Shown: positions 13,082-26,348 of the stretch, piece after piece | How positions within the stretch are numbered: the stretch's first letter is position 1 | Layout of the letters: each line of letters opens with the position of its first letter | Assembly: GCF_032362555.1 (NCBI RefSeq) | Contig: NC_083507.1 | Location: 8,559,001 to 8,623,000, forward strand | Length of the DNA stretch: 64,000 nucleotides | From: Amyelois transitella | Lineage: Eukaryota > Arthropoda > Insecta > Lepidoptera > Pyralidae | Direction of reading: 5' to 3' | The notes under the pieces: generated by a model | Database searches by the model: none | What the model saw: the letters and a program-made list of their open reading frames with translations, nothing else | Told to the model about the DNA's origin: nothing | Program-made: the position numbers and the translations under genes

Positions 13082-13354
13082 GTGCCGTGTGGTTCCCGGC
13101 ACCAATAGAAAAAATAACAGGACTCATTACAACAACACTCCATCTCTTACCTATGGATGTCGTAAAAGGTGACTTAGGGATAGGCTTATATATAAAAGGA
13201 TTCCCCTTTTAGGCGGTGGGCTAGCAACCTGTCACTATTTGAATCTATATAATCTATATAATTCTATCATTAAGCTGAGCAGCTGACCATGGCCTTTAGT
13301 CTTTTAATGGCTGTTTTGGCTCTGTTTATGCCGCGAGGGATATAGACGTAATTA
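13082..13354 (+). repeat. SINE-like lepidopteran repeat (family A)
   Basis: Starts GTGCCGTGTGGTTCCCGG and runs through the family blocks ATGGATGTCGTAAAAGG, GGGCTAGCAACCTGTCAC and GAGGGATATAGACGT. About eleven copies or fragments on both strands in this window share these blocks in the same order. There is no coding frame; it is a non-autonomous element of uncertain class. Confidence 0.85.
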
Positions 13355-14750
13355 TTGTTAAAGTTGAATCAGATGAATGGGATCAATCCGAACTCAGTTA
13401 AATTTATCACCAATGAAACTGAAATCAAGCGATAAGCCGCCTTCGCTACAGTAGTCAAACCATCGTTCAATCACATCCATCAAATCACGACAATGTCGTT
13501 GTCACCTAAAGATATTTTATCTCTCGATTTACCGAATAGATATGAGTCAGACAAAGTAGTAAACTAAGCTTATTACATCGCATTTAAGAATAACTTGTGA
13601 ACACTAACGGTCACTACATATCAAGTGATCACATCTGTCACAGCTTATGGTACTTGTAGGCACTCCAGACTAAAATAGTCAGAGAGAAGGCAACCGCTAA
13701 AACATTTCTAGAATTCCCAAGATGCTCATAACTACAACTACATTTCTAACAAAACATCACTCGAAACTGATTTGTGTCTGACTGGTTAAAAATTCCAAAA
13801 AACAGGTTAACTGTATACTAATTAGTGATAGGCGCATATTTCATGCCTCAAATTACTGTTTGCCTGCTGATGACAACAAAATCTTTCAGCTGTGTCTGTA
13901 TTAACATATTTGCTGGGTCCGGATTATATCATACCTTGACCTAATTTAAATGTTGCCATTGCCATTCAAGGATAATCGATGAAACATGCGGGGAGCTCGC
14001 AACAGAAGATGGCGTGGGTCAGGTAAGGCACATTTTTGCGACATGAAATTCCATTGTTGGAATATTCCGTAAAAATATGATATATAATAAATTAATAATA
14101 TGAACGTTTTAATACAATAGTTTCAAGTTAAAGAAACCGTGGTGAAATGCTGGTAATTTGGATAAAATCATCATCATCCAAACTACAACTCCATATAATG
14201 TCATAACTGTCTGCTTACAAGAGTCCTACATTTAATTCTAACTAGAATCATAGAAAATTCTAGTACCTACCTATTGCAAATACCAAAACATGCGCGGGTA
14301 GTTACAGTTGGTTAGTATCGGACAGCACGTTGGGTGTGAATACCCAACCGGCGGGGCGATAGCAAGAGACGAAAGCAGTTATCGATCGGCCCTAACCTCC
14401 GCCCGCTCGGTCCCAGCCCCGCGCCCCGCTCACCTTACGTAAGTCCAGCTGATCGCACCCACCCTGTAACCTTGGCGACGAGCCCTATGCACGCGTTACT
14501 GAACTACCATTCCAACCACTACCATCCTTTAAGTTATCATTGTCTGCAATTTTACTTTTCACAAGCAGCCTTAAGCTTAGCAAAAGTTCTAATATAGATA
14601 GACGGATTTCAATTTAGTTTTCAAAACCAAAAATTTCGGATCTAAAACATTAATCAAAATTATTCAAAGCCGTTGAAAGAATATCCGTATATAATTTACT
14701 CTCGTACACTTGCAGAATAAATCTGTTAGGTATTTATCATTTACGGGAAA
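13355..14750. other. No gene; one GC-rich patch
   Basis: Mostly AT-rich. Bases 14330-14480 are strongly GC-rich and on the minus strand contain GTAAG|GTGAGC, a possible 5'UTR exon and promoter of the minus-strand gene at 10297-10463. This is inference only. Confidence 0.3.
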
Positions 14751-15022
14751 ATATACATACATACATACATATGGTTACATCTATATCCCTTGCGGGGTAG
14801 ACAGGCCAACAGTCTTGAAAAGACTTAATGGCCACGTTCACCTTTTTGTATTAATGATAGAATTGAGATTCAAATAGTGACAGGTTCCTAGCCCATCGCC
14901 TAAAAAAGAATTCCAAGTTTGTAAGCCTATCCCTTAGTCGCTTTTTACGACATCCATGGGAAAGTCATGGAGTGTTTATATGGCTATTCTTTTTTGTATT
15001 GGTGCCGGGAACCACACGGCAC
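14751..15022 (-). repeat. Family A SINE-like copy with (ATAC)n tail
   Basis: A near full-length minus-strand copy ending at ACCACACGGCAC and carrying an (ATAC)n microsatellite at the distal end (14751-14771), the usual tail of this family. Confidence 0.85.
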
Positions 15023-17479
15023 AAAATACATAGTATAAATAAAGCCTATAAAACTGTAAATACCACGCAGTGGCCTAGTTTCCGACAGGACAATATCCGG
15101 CCGTACCGTCCTCAATATGCTCTCACCGGAATGTAGACATGTTAATTTCCTACAGCTGACCCACGCAGCAAGCCTGAATTGCCTCTATTTAATTATCCGA
15201 AAAAAACACACATTTAGTCAAAACCAAGAATTGAAAATAAGCAATAGAAAAAAAAAACTAACAAACTTACAGCACCCAGTGAGTTTGTTTGGGACAGATT
15301 TAGATAGACAAAAATTGAACCAAGTCAATACCATTTTCTACCAACAAAATATTGAAACTAAATACATATTTTATTGTATTTCATCCTATTATGCAGATTT
15401 CTCTTTATATCATTTTATTACAGAAATGTTCACAAATGAATAAAAACGAAAAACTATTGTCCCTGGTTGTAAAAAATAGCAATTATTGTGAGATTCTTTT
15501 ACACAGGTCACAGTTGTATCCGGAGGGTCTTGTTTCCCTAACCATGGAGCAAGGGGGACGCGACAAGCGTAGCGGAAACGAGCGGAAACAACGGAGTGTG
15601 CACAAAAGACTCTGAAAAACAGCTAGCTCTATTTTTCGGCCTTCACAGTTCGCAATTTTAACGGGAAACTACCAAACGATCCGGCATTTCATCAACGTCC
15701 TCCCATGACCGCGATCTAGAATTTATTTGACTATCCATTATAGTACATTATATCACATTTAAATATTCAAAATGTTACGTGGTTCACAAAGTTAACACAT
15801 TATTGATAAGAGGGTTTTCTCTGGAGGAATAATAAGATGTTATCAGAGAAAAGTTGGAAGAGAATGACTTGTAAAATATTTCCGTAGTCCCGCTCGATAT
15901 GGTACGCCGACCTTGCAGACCAGCGCGCTTGCCCAACGCCGTGGCTAAATGGCGTCCAACAGCTCGCAATCAGCTGTTGTGCCTCGTGGAGCGTTGTCAA
16001 CAATAGCCAATGAAGTTGCAAATACCCCAATATTAACTACTAGTTTGCGAGTTTGTAAAGCGAGCTCTACTCGTACTACCTAAATTGAAAGTGATAAAAG
16101 TTACATACAAGGTTTTTTGTTGAGTTGTTATTTTGTGGGAAGCAGTCCGTGCAGCAAGCTGTAATTAGAAATGGTGGCAGAAAATACGGTTCCGATTATT
16201 ACAAAGGCATTTATTTCACAAAGATATTTAATGGTCCCCTATGATCAAGTCCATGTCGAGCCACGCACCCAATAGGGCCTAACTGTAATTTGGCCGAGAC
16301 AGCTATGCTACTCCAAAGCTATAGCTTAACCTCGTGCGCGGTACGAATGAACGAACAAACGGAATTATGGCCTCTAACTAAGCAACCTTAATAATGCACA
16401 CACACCTAATCTGTTCTTAACGGTAAAACCAATACGCGAACCGAAAACGTTCTAGTAAACGAATACTTGAAACCGAACAATGTTCGAAGTAAAACATTAC
16501 AAAATATGAACAAAGAATTATAGATTCTGATTGAATATTTACTGGCCACGAAACTCACTTTAAGATAGAATCTAAATAATCATACCATTGATCTCGTTTG
16601 TTAATAGTAAAACCCCTTTTTAGTTCTCGACACGCTGCAAACCGTAAAAAAATTCCAAGTCCAGTATTGCTTTTTTTATTCTTTTATAATTAGAAAAGGG
16701 TTTTGTCACGCTGGGACTATGTCCCACCGTAAGGTTGAATGCTATCTTTTTGAAAACAAAAAAAAAGAGAATAATATATTTTTATCACGCCTTACTTTCA
16801 TACCATGTTTTGAAAATAAATATACCAAGACAAGCTTCTATTTCATGTCATTGTTATATATTTAAGAATAGCAGTTCGATTTAAGAAAATCATACTACGC
16901 AAATACGAATATCGAGAACTAGGAGAACCTGCCTTCTTGAGGGAAAATACGCAGTTATTTTGATGATGTTTTACACATATTTTTCTTACAGTAGAATCAA
17001 ATCACTTTTGTGTAAGTTTTATACGACTCCACAGAGAATTAGTTTTTGTGTAACTTATTGCGTATTGGCAAATGAGACGCTCTAAGATAAAAAAAAACTG
17101 TCTCGTTCTCTTAAAAAAAATAAGATATAATGAGATTAATTTATTATTTATTTTCACATCAATATTTGGCTAAGTACAAATATATAGGACACCGCTTTTA
17201 AACCGTCCATAAATAAAATTGAGATATATCGTCAGCAGTACATAAAGTGATACATCCTAAACATTTCGTCTATTGAACTCTAGTTGCGAAAAACTACATA
17301 ATTAATAATAAGCAGCCTCAACTACCTAAACGGTGTAAATGAAAATGAATATAAACATACATACAAGATGAATCTACCACCAAACCATCAATCTACCAAC
17401 CCTATAATAATGGGAGAAACAAATAACAACAGCGTGGTGTTTAAACGACTTCGTCATGATAAATGAATGATGATGTGCA
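15023..17479. other. No gene recognised
   Basis: AT-rich apart from a moderately GC-rich patch near 15890-15970. Reading frames of up to 108 codons are present but lack splice or codon support. No repeat family identified. Confidence 0.4.
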
Positions 17480-17700
17480 TGTAAGCATCTAAGTATTGTG
17501 GTCCATGCATCGATGCAACGAACCGAGGGGGTTGTACAAAATTCTTTTGAAGAGGCGCAGACGTTTTTGACGAAAATTTATACGGCATAACGCGCACACG
17601 GCACGATCAACTTCGAAGACTGGAAGCGTGTTACTGGCCCGGAGCGCAGCCCGCGGTGAGCAGGCTGGGCGGGGTTTGCTAGCGCCCAACGTGGGGCCGA
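17480..17700 (+). mobile_element. Possible LTR and tRNA-Lys primer-site relic
   Basis: GCGCCCAACGTGGGGCC at 17682-17698 matches, apart from its first base or two, the retroviral/gypsy-type primer site TGGCGCCCAACGTGGGGC complementary to tRNA-Lys. The preceding 200 bases are GC-rich and unlike their surroundings, as an LTR would be. No gag, pol or second LTR is seen nearby, so this is at most a fragment. Confidence 0.4.
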
Positions 17701-17882
17701 CACCCTCCTATGCCTCCTCTATATAATCACACAATTTCTCGTCACCTTTTCCATTGCGATATATCGGAAAATCGTGCAACACAAATTAAACTTGTTTCTT
17801 GATCAGTCGATAAAGTTAGATTATTATTATAGTACATTAAAACCATTGAGCATTCATAAATTTTCCAGGTTTTAATGTATCA

Positions 17883-18791
17883 CTAGCTGTGCCCGCGACT
17901 TCGTCCGCGTGGAATAGTTATTTTGGGCATCATATTTATTTTGGCAAACATCCTCTTCGGCTTTATCAATTATAGCTGTTAATTGTTATGCGACTTGGCG
18001 ACGACTTGGCCCACATCATTACCCGCGACGGAACGGAGACCATATAGTGAGATGAGAGGCCTTTGCCCAGTAGTGGGATCTTACAGGCTGATACTTTACT
18101 TTACTTTAAAATAGTAATATCTTCTAAGATGTTCATTGAAATTAAGTGATATCAAAGACAGTTGTGTTTACAATTAAATACTCATAATCAACAACAATCT
18201 TAGAAAGAACGCTGGTTCGCCGTATTAAATGTTTCGCTGCAAATTGCTTATGACGACTATATCTCAAAACCTATTCGTCTGATTAATAAACTGTAAATGG
18301 CAATTTTAGTCTACATGAAAAGCCGAAAGTAATAAACATATTTATTTGGATAAGGATTAATACTGAATTAAAGAAAATTGGTTTCAAAATAACTTATGTT
18401 TATAATGAAAAAATAATCTTAAAAAATGAACATAAAAGTGGTTATTGTAAGTAAACCTTAAGAGATAGATATATGCTCTCGCGGACTTTTTTGTGGCAAA
18501 AAATGAGTACTTCACATCTTTAGTACATTGTTTAACTATATCTTTGTTGGTTTGCGCAGCGTTCGCGTGGAAAGCTCGCAGATGGCCGACTCATTCAACT
18601 TTCACCTGCATTGTAGACGTTTCCCGTAGGAAATCCGGCATAAAATGTAGCCTATAGCCTTCCTCGATAAATAGACTATCTAACAGTGAAAGAATTATTC
18701 AAATCGGTTCAGTAGTTTCTGAGATTAGCGCGTTTAAACAAACAAACAAACAAACAAAACAAACTCTTCAGCTTTATAATATTAGTATAGA
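17883..18791 (-). mobile_element. Lep1-like non-autonomous Helitron (909 bp)
   Basis: On the minus strand it begins TCTATACTAATATTATAAAG and ends with the GC-rich CGCGGACGAAGTCGCG followed by GGCACAGCTAG. A 5' TC, a 3' CTAG (CTRR) with a short hairpin before it, and insertion between A (17882) and T (18792) are the Helitron rules. It is longer than the other two copies because it contains other repeat material, including a LINE-like tail (GCCCAGTAGTGGGATCTTA, near 18066-18084). Confidence 0.8.
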
Positions 18792-21177
18792 TTTGATCGG
18801 TTAATCCAATCCTGTCCTAAAAATCTGTCTGAACAATTCAATTTAAGAGGCCCGTGGCCAAATGGCAAAAAACGAAACTTTTGTAGTTTCGTTCATTCAT
18901 ATCAGTCTGTTCGTACATCACAGCAATTTTATTCAGACTGTGCGTACTTAGTAGTTGTTAAGGAAACATCAATTTGTAATACTTAATATTTACTTACACT
19001 ATACTTTGTAATACTTATGAGTAAGTGGTGCACCAACTTTATCAATCCACGCTGCATTATGCATTTATAGAAAATTGTTTTCCTCTAAGGATAAAAACGT
19101 TTAGTTTTATAATAGAGAAATATGGCAACATGGGTAGATAATACTTTTTGCGGCCACGTCCGATCACACATAAAATCCTGATATTCCTGTTCTTCAAATT
19201 TCAAGCCAGTCTGGGCCAAATACTTCACAGCACACAAGGAACCATATTAACCCCACAAGTTATTATATTATTATTATAAGCAATTATTGTATCTGGACTT
19301 AAACTCATTTCAAGCTAACAATAAAGCACACTCCAATACCCAACTTAACCACAACAATACGCGCAAAATAAAACGTTGGCTACCTGATAAATTTTCTTTT
19401 TGGCTGGGATGAAAAAACATTAGTTTTCGAGTGGGTAGTATCTACGTAATTCATTTCACAAAGTGGAGCATCGTTTTCCGGGTGCCCTTGACCCGTGTTC
19501 TCATCGAACGGCCGTGAAGCCCAGACACCTGTGTTCCCAAGCCCAGTAACAGTATCTCAGGGTTTCTCATTATTTTTTCTTCTAGCTGAACATTACATTT
19601 TTACACCTCTGCTCAAAACCAGACTGTTACGACTTCAGGGTTCATGTAGTCTCATAAAACCCAGGCAATTTCAGAACTTAAGATTTTAAAGGTTAACATG
19701 ATACAGACCCAGATGTTGAGATATTGAAAAAGTATATAGTAGAGTGGTGGGGTTATTTTATTATTATCATCTTTTGTTATCGGGACTGAGTAAACAAAAC
19801 TAATAATATTTATAAGTTTATTATGCGATAAGCAGGTTTATTATTACTTCGTTTAAGGCTCTTGGTTAGGTCTAGGTCATACAAGACACCGTGAGATTGT
19901 AGTCAATGGTGGTAACGATAACGAACCTCGGTCTGAAGGATAAGACGCGACGCAAATTTTTTTAGTCAATATCTATTTTTTATCACATTATGATTAATCA
20001 ACACACAACATCAAATAGCGCATCTTTCCCGGAGGGGTAAGATAGTTCTTATGCTTCGCCCATATTCATCAGTCTCTTCGTGCAATTTCGTCGGTTTAAG
20101 ATTTTCTTGACATGACGTACCCGAACAAACATAATTTCCCATTTATAATTACTTTGGAGAATATCGATTTCCGGCACAGTAAAATAGGGTCACCTTTATC
20201 TATTCTCATATATCCATACCCCATAGAATCGTAAAAAATGACTAAGCGAATAATAAGGGCACAGTCATCTAGTGCAAGCTTTGTTCGTCTGGTAGCAAAC
20301 GAAAAACATAGTGCGTGCCAACTGCTTCTCTTCTCATGCAGTTTGTAAAAACCAATGGAGAAAAAGCCTATAATGACGGGATTTTTAAATTTCTTAAAAA
20401 TAATAATGGGTTTCTTCTTTAATCCTGTGACTATATGATTCTCAATTCCATTACTTTTCAGTCTTTTCGAGGCTGTGTCTACCCAGTAAAAGATACAGTC
20501 GTGATTTATGTATGTTTGTGTGTATCTAAGTACTAATATGGAGATATGGATTGATCACCAGACTATTCACATATGACTATGCACATAGTTATGTACATAG
20601 GTATCATGACAGTATTATCATACCACAAGGATGTGTCTGGCGATGTCTCATATAATTAAAACTGAAAGCACGAAAACAAATCATTATTGTTATCACGTTT
20701 GATAATGACTTGTTTAGTATATGTATTTAAAAACGGGTATTGAAAATTTGTTATTTATGTTATATGTAACTTTGTTTCTACTATAAACCTTCGCTTAAAA
20801 AAATAAAGTAAACTCTTATTTCATTACTTGGGGCGAAAATACAGTTATTGTATTTGTAACGCTTTAACTTTCGAACTGTTGGTGTGGTTTTGATGAAATT
20901 TTAAACGTATGTAGGGTCTGTGTTAATATAATTTTTAATTCGTGGCGTATCAAAATCTAATAATTTTTCGAGATACTGACAATTTCGTAAAAATTAAAGG
21001 TTTTAAAACTAATAGAAAATTTTCATACTGCCTACTTATTATTCCGTCATAATACAAATACGAAATCCTATTATTTGGCTCAGGTAGGTATTTTCCATCG
21101 CACAAAAATTTGCATGCGCAATGGAACATCACTCCAGCCCCTGTATAACCACGCTTACTACATAAATACAAATCATC
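18792..21177. other. No gene; repeat fragments
   Basis: AT-rich. Bases 20220-20530 carry diverged blocks related to family A (CATCTAGTGCAAGCTTT; TGTGTCTACCCAGTAAAAGA). No exon recognised. Confidence 0.4.
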
Positions 21178-21418
21178 ACATCTATATCTCTTGCGTGGTA
21201 GACAGTGCCAACAGTCTTGAAAAGACTGATAGGACACGTTCAGCTATTTGGCTTTAAAATAGAATTGAGATTCAAATAGTGACAGGTTGCTAGCCCTATC
21301 GCCTAAAAGAATCCCAATTTATAAGCCAATCCCTTAGTCGCCTTCTACGACATCCGTGGGAAATGGAAATTGAGTAGTCCTATTCTTTTTTCTATTGGTG
21401 CCGAGAACCAAACGGCAC
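21178..21418 (-). repeat. Family A SINE-like copy
   Basis: Minus-strand copy with all main blocks, ending CGAGAACCAAACGGCAC. Slightly more diverged than the 14751 copy. Confidence 0.85.
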
Positions 21419-21916
21419 TAATTACGCGTTAATTAAAATCCGTACAATTCGGGATAAAATGCACTCCGTTTTTTTATTGGTGGAATAAATGGTAAGGTAT
21501 GTCAGTACGTATTGTAGGTACAATTAATATCACCGAGATCAAGACGTTTTTTAAGCACGCACTGTACCAAATGCCTTCTACCCCATCCGGATTAAAGCGC
21601 CTTTCCACTTATTCTTCCTCAATGATAAGAACATTTATCATTAAATTTCAGAGTATTAGTCACTAAATCATTCAGTACGTATGTACCATTTTAATCAAAT
21701 AAAATTTGCGCTTAAAATGTTTTTTAATTATCATCGCATGTAGGTAACTCGTAATATGCTTGACATATTGATCACGAAGTAGGTACGATGTTTATTATCC
21801 GCATTGGAGAACCGGTTCCCTAGTACCGGCAACAATTCACTACGTAAATATTATTATGGTTGACAGGTTAATGCTTCAAATGAATTTATGCCCGTTTCAA
21901 GAATTAAAACCAATAG

Positions 21917-22125
21917 AAAGAAGAATAGGACCACTCCATCTCTTTCCCATGGATGTCGTAAAAGGCGACTATGGAACAGGCTTACATACTTGGGATTCTT
22001 TTTAGGCAATGGTCTAGCAACCTGTCACTATTTGAATCTCAATTCTATCATTGAGTCATTCACTCTTTTTAAGACTGTTGGCTCTGTCTACCCGCAAGGG
22101 ATATAGATGTGACCATATGTATATA
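21917..22125 (+). repeat. Family A SINE-like copy
   Basis: Plus-strand copy, 5'-truncated, from AATAGGACCACTCCATCTC to ATAGATGTGACCATATGTA. An AT-rich TATATA tract follows at about 22270-22300. Confidence 0.85.
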
Positions 22126-22927
22126 TACCTAAATTCATTCATATCTTAAAGAATTTCTTCAATTTCTGAACTTTTTTTTAAGTAGGTACTAATAAAAATC
22201 TGAGCTTTATAGAAAAATGGGAAAATACCAAATAGGTACAAAATCATAAAAATATAATTTGTTATGTAAATATATATACATATATATAATATATATACCA
22301 TATTGACTTTGCAAGAGGTTTAAGGAAGGATATTTTATTGATCTTTTTTATGGTTTAGAGTACAAAACGATATAGGAAACTAACTCACCACTGTTATTGT
22401 CCTTTTCACAAATTCTAATAAGAAAAAAACTGAATCACTCACAAGTTCAATTCCAATTTATTACATTTATATGTAAAGAAACTATTATGTGTAAATATTA
22501 CTATAAACAAATAATTATTTAAACACTTAACAAAGAAAAAAATCTATAAATGTTAAAGAATCAGAAGTGTTGTCATTGAAGTGATTGCACACATCCTCTG
22601 TTACCAGTCAGTGCCAGCTACGGCAGCGCAGAGAAAACATTGGGATGATAACTGATGATAACCTCACAACAGATAACATTTGAATCTCAAAATGTAAACA
22701 TGTTAAAGATTATTTTCTTTTTATTGATGTTTTCAATGAAAATAACACTTGTAAAATAAAATTTAAATTTAGGCATGGCCTGCAACAATATAAGAATCTG
22801 ACAATCTTTTTACCTGTGTTATACTCATTTTCTGATGACACACAGCAAAATCGATTCAATTACTATTTAGAGCCATGTGCTGATAGATGATATCCATGGT
22901 AATATAAAACGAAAAGGATTGTATTTA
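22126..22927. other. No gene recognised
   Basis: AT-rich, with a TATATACA/TATATA tract near 22270-22300. No coding or RNA feature supported. Confidence 0.4.
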
Positions 22928-23012
22928 AGGGAGAGGTTTGCCTGCAAAGGCTGTGAAGGCCAAATGAGAGTAGCATCATGTACGCACCTGACTTACCCAA
23001 TCCAGGAAAAAA
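22928..23012 (+). repeat. Family B dispersed repeat
   Basis: Contains GCAAAGGCTGTGAAGGCC and TGACTTACCCAATCCAGG, blocks that recur at 25495, 32106 and 38041. A short non-coding dispersed repeat of unknown class. Confidence 0.6.
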
Positions 23013-23524
23013 GAAGAAGAAAAGAAAAAGAAGAATAGAGAATTATGATGGTACTTTATACTTCATGCAAATATTGCCTTTATACATATGTATCTCATCA
23101 TTAGATCAACAATCTGGGAATGACTTGTCATAAATAACAACAAATTGAAATGATGGAGAATTTAATATGTAATGGAAATGCACTTGTATCAAGCCCTAGT
23201 ATTTATTGCTCTCTTTTCTACTGATTTTAATTGTTCTTAACCTGTTCTACATCACCTTAATTGTAGTATTTATTGTATTTGAAAAACATGGTCAAAATCT
23301 TCTTCTTCCTGCATCCCATGTCCCACCTACGTGGAGTCATGTCTCCTTGTTAATTTACACCAGAGAGACAATAGTTTTAAAACAAACTACGATTAGGGTA
23401 TAGGAAAGAGTGGGCACTTCAATTTTTTAGTATGGCTGTTATAATATGCCCTATTTTTATGATGTCAAGGCTTAGGTATGATCATCCCATAAGGATTGGG
23501 CTTTATATGTATTGATATAAAATT

Positions 23525-23690
23525 CTCGTGTCACAATGTTCATTCCCATACTCCTCTAAAATGGCTTGACCGATTCTCATGAATTTTGTAAGCATATTGA
23601 ATAGGTCTGAGAATCGGACAATATCTATTTTTCATACCCCTTAGTGATAAGGGTTGTCCACCCTCATTTTTTTATAACTAGTTACCTACT
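23525..23690 (-). repeat. Family C dispersed repeat
   Basis: Matches the reverse complement of 36838-37062 through CTCGTGTCACAATGTTC, TTGACCGATTCTCATGAA and AAGGGTTGTCCACCCT. Probably the remnant of a LINE 3' end. Confidence 0.7.
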
Positions 23691-23699
23691 CTATACCTA

Positions 23700-25130
23700 C
23701 TTATTATAGAATATTGATAAGGTAAATAGGAAGAAACTAGAACCTACTTACCTAGATGATATGTTGATAAATAAATAAATTACGTCGCACACTTGTTAAA
23801 TTATTTACGAACAAGAATGTAATGGATGGACAACTTACCTATGTAGATGGCTGCTTCAAGTAAAGAGGCGAGGAAATATTAATAAATGGAAGAAGGTACT
23901 CACATTGCACCGTGTCTTAGTACCAGCTGCCGATCTTTGTAAACATATATGATTTTTTCGAGTCGCACTTTATCACCGCCGCTGACGGATAGAGTATATT
24001 AAGGATAAATGTTCAACAGCTAAAGTTTTAGATTTTAAACGACCAATCGATACCACTCTGTTGTTTTTTTTATAAATAATACAGCACAGCACAATCGCGA
24101 ATATTCGTCCCCGGTTTAAGCAAAGTAAAACTGCATATTGTGCTGCGACAAATACGATAAGAATTAATTCACGCCATGCATTGTCGCCAGTCACTGATAA
24201 TAATATTCACATTTTTTTCCTAAAGTGCAACTTTAGGTGCAAATTACTGTAAAAAGTCTTGAGAGAAAATTAAAGCGAAAGGATTTTACTGATGTTTTAC
24301 TGCTTTGCGCATCTGTCAAAATCACAATTTTCTTAGCACTTCAACTTCAAAACAATACCAGTAACGCCATCTAGTTATCTCATCGAGAGAAGTCGGTTAA
24401 AAAAAAATGATTTTGTTATGTTGGTAGCACGGACGTAAACAAAAGGAAAGAGAAAACCTGTAACAAGAAAAAACGAGCCGAGTGTCATAAAACATAGGGC
24501 GCGTGTCCCGTTCTAACCTTTATTCTAACTTGTTATATATGTCCTTGTTCTTTGTCGCCAAAAAACAACTTACAGATCGCTATTAGTGCCATTGGATATG
24601 GTGGTACCCATCGAAATATAAGTAAATATAAATGTATAAGAGATAAATTATACAGATTGCTGGCCCCCAACATAAGTTCGAGACTTTGTTGTGAGTTACT
24701 ATTATAACTCAATGTTATCACAGTATTATAGAAGTAGAAAAGTGATACACCATAAAGTTTTTGAGGGGAGAATTGACTACTAAATATGACAGTGAATACG
24801 CACATACTTCCCATGTTTTTAACCAACTTTAAAAAAAGAAGGAGGTTCTCAATTCAACCGTATTTTTTCGAAGGACAGCTAGATAAATACGAAATCAAGA
24901 CACGCCTCTTACTCTATATTTGCGATGATATGGTTGGCATTAGGCACTAATTTCAAAAAAGGTTCCAGAAAATTATTTTCGCCTTACTGAGTGGAGTCAG
25001 AGCAAGAGTAAAATACCGTTTCATACGTTAGTTTTCGTAACTTTGAGTAACTTTGTGTTAGCTAACCTTTATTTTAGCACAACTGTTATTCAAAATAAAG
25101 TTGTATTAGTTAAGTGCACTTTAGATTATG
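23700..25130. other. No gene recognised
   Basis: AT-rich. A minus-strand donor-like site (GCAAT|GTGAGT at about 23908) may end a non-coding exon, but no frame supports a coding exon there. Confidence 0.3.
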
Positions 25131-25340
25131 ATTACTCCATCTCTTTCCCATGAATGTCATAAAAGGCGACTAAGGGGTAGGCTTATAAACTTGGGATCTT
25201 TGGGATTGTTATTTAGGCGATGGGCTAACAACATGACACTATTTGAATCTCAATTCCATGATTAAGCTTTCAATTGAACCAGGCTTTTTAGTATTTGCGA
25301 GACTGTTAGCTCTGTCTTCCCCATATGAGATAAAGAAGTT
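25131..25340 (+). repeat. Family A SINE-like copy
   Basis: Plus-strand copy from CTCCATCTCTTTCCCATGAA to the degenerate end TCTTCCCCATATGAGATAAAG. Confidence 0.8.
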
Positions 25341-25494
25341 ATTGGATGTAGGAACGTATATTAAATGGCATGCGGGTGCTCGAATATAAAATCATAACAC
25401 AAAAATTTAAATCCTACTGCGCCCACGTGCTTATGACTTTATATTAATTATTAGTTTGATCAAGAACCGAACTCACAGAGATGTGAGGGATTAC

Positions 25495-25775
25495 AGTGGT
25501 AAAACTTTCACATCCAGGTTCCGCTGCAAAGGATGCGGAGGTAAGACAAGTCGCTTCTTGTACTTGTACCCCTTGCGAGGTAGACAGAGCCAACAGTCTT
25601 AAAACGACTGATAGGCCACGTTCAGCTATTTGGCTTAATAATATTATAGAGGTTCAAATAGTGACAGGTTGCTAGCCTTTCGCCTAGAAAAAGAATCCCA
25701 AGTTTGTAAGCCTATCCCTTAGTCGCCTTTTACGACTTCTTGTGAAAACTTGAATTACCCAACCCAAGGTCATGG
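25495..25775 (+). repeat. Family B repeat split by a family A insertion
   Basis: Family B blocks are at 25495-25561 (GCAAAGGATGCGGAGGTAAG) and resume at 25744-25775 (AATTACCCAACCCAAGG). The gap is exactly filled by the family A copy at 25562-25735. Confidence 0.7.
25562..25735 (-). repeat. Family A copy with 8-bp target duplication
   Basis: A truncated minus-strand copy flanked by CTTCTTGT on both sides (25554-25561 and 25736-25743), a target-site duplication showing that family A moves by insertion with staggered cuts. It sits inside family B, so A was active after B. Confidence 0.8.
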
Positions 25776-25899
25776 TCATTGGTGTATGGCGAAATCATTA
25801 AACAACTGTTAATCATAGCGAAGAAAATAACGTGATCAGCCAATAGCAGAGAAGAATCTAAATCGCGATTACAAAGATTTCACGGATTTGGAGCATAAA

Positions 25900-26110
25900 T
25901 ACAACCTCCGCCCCGACATCGTCGGAGCCGCGGTTCCCCAGGCATCACACCTAGCCTAGCGGAAGATCTTGCTTTGGTGGGTTTTGATCTCCCTTTGGTG
26001 GCGGTCCAACCGAATCATGGCTCCCGCTACAGGTGGACCTCGGGTTTCTCTACAGGGAAGTGTAGACGCAGCTGGAATGCCAGGAGGAGGACGATGACTA
26101 AATTTGCAGT
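25900..26110. other. GC-rich stretch of unknown origin
   Basis: Base composition differs sharply from both sides. A short open frame on the plus strand covers it, but there is no recognisable domain or splice structure. It may be a fragment of a transposon coding region. Confidence 0.3.
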
Positions 26111-26291
26111 GATTTTAGAACTTACTTTTGTAAATAAAAGTATGTCAGTAAGCTAGAGTGTAACCTACATACCTACAGTTAGACCGTACGTGCTTTCAGC
26201 GCAGTCCCAAAATGATAAGGATTTTGCTATGTTTGTATGCAACAATATTACCAACAATTTCAAGTAAACTAAGTTTTGTAACTTTTCAAGG

Positions 26292-26298
26292 TATAAAT
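26292..26298 (+). promoter_or_regulatory. TATA box of the secreted-peptide gene
   Basis: TATAAAT lies 57 bases before the ATG at 26349, predicting a start of transcription near 26322 and a short leader. A second TATATAG at 26320 is too close to the ATG. Confidence 0.4.
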
Positions 26299-26348
26299 GA
26301 TGGCACCTAAGCAATTTTTTATATAGACGATCAATAGTTTACAGCAAG

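Noticed and set aside
15117..15615. Plus-strand frames of 108 and 87 codons
   Set aside because: AT-rich with homopolymer lysine and asparagine runs, no domain and no splice context; chance frames.
23904..24194. Coding exon on the minus strand before GTGAGT
   Set aside because: The frame from the nearest ATG meets a stop before the donor; at most a non-coding exon.
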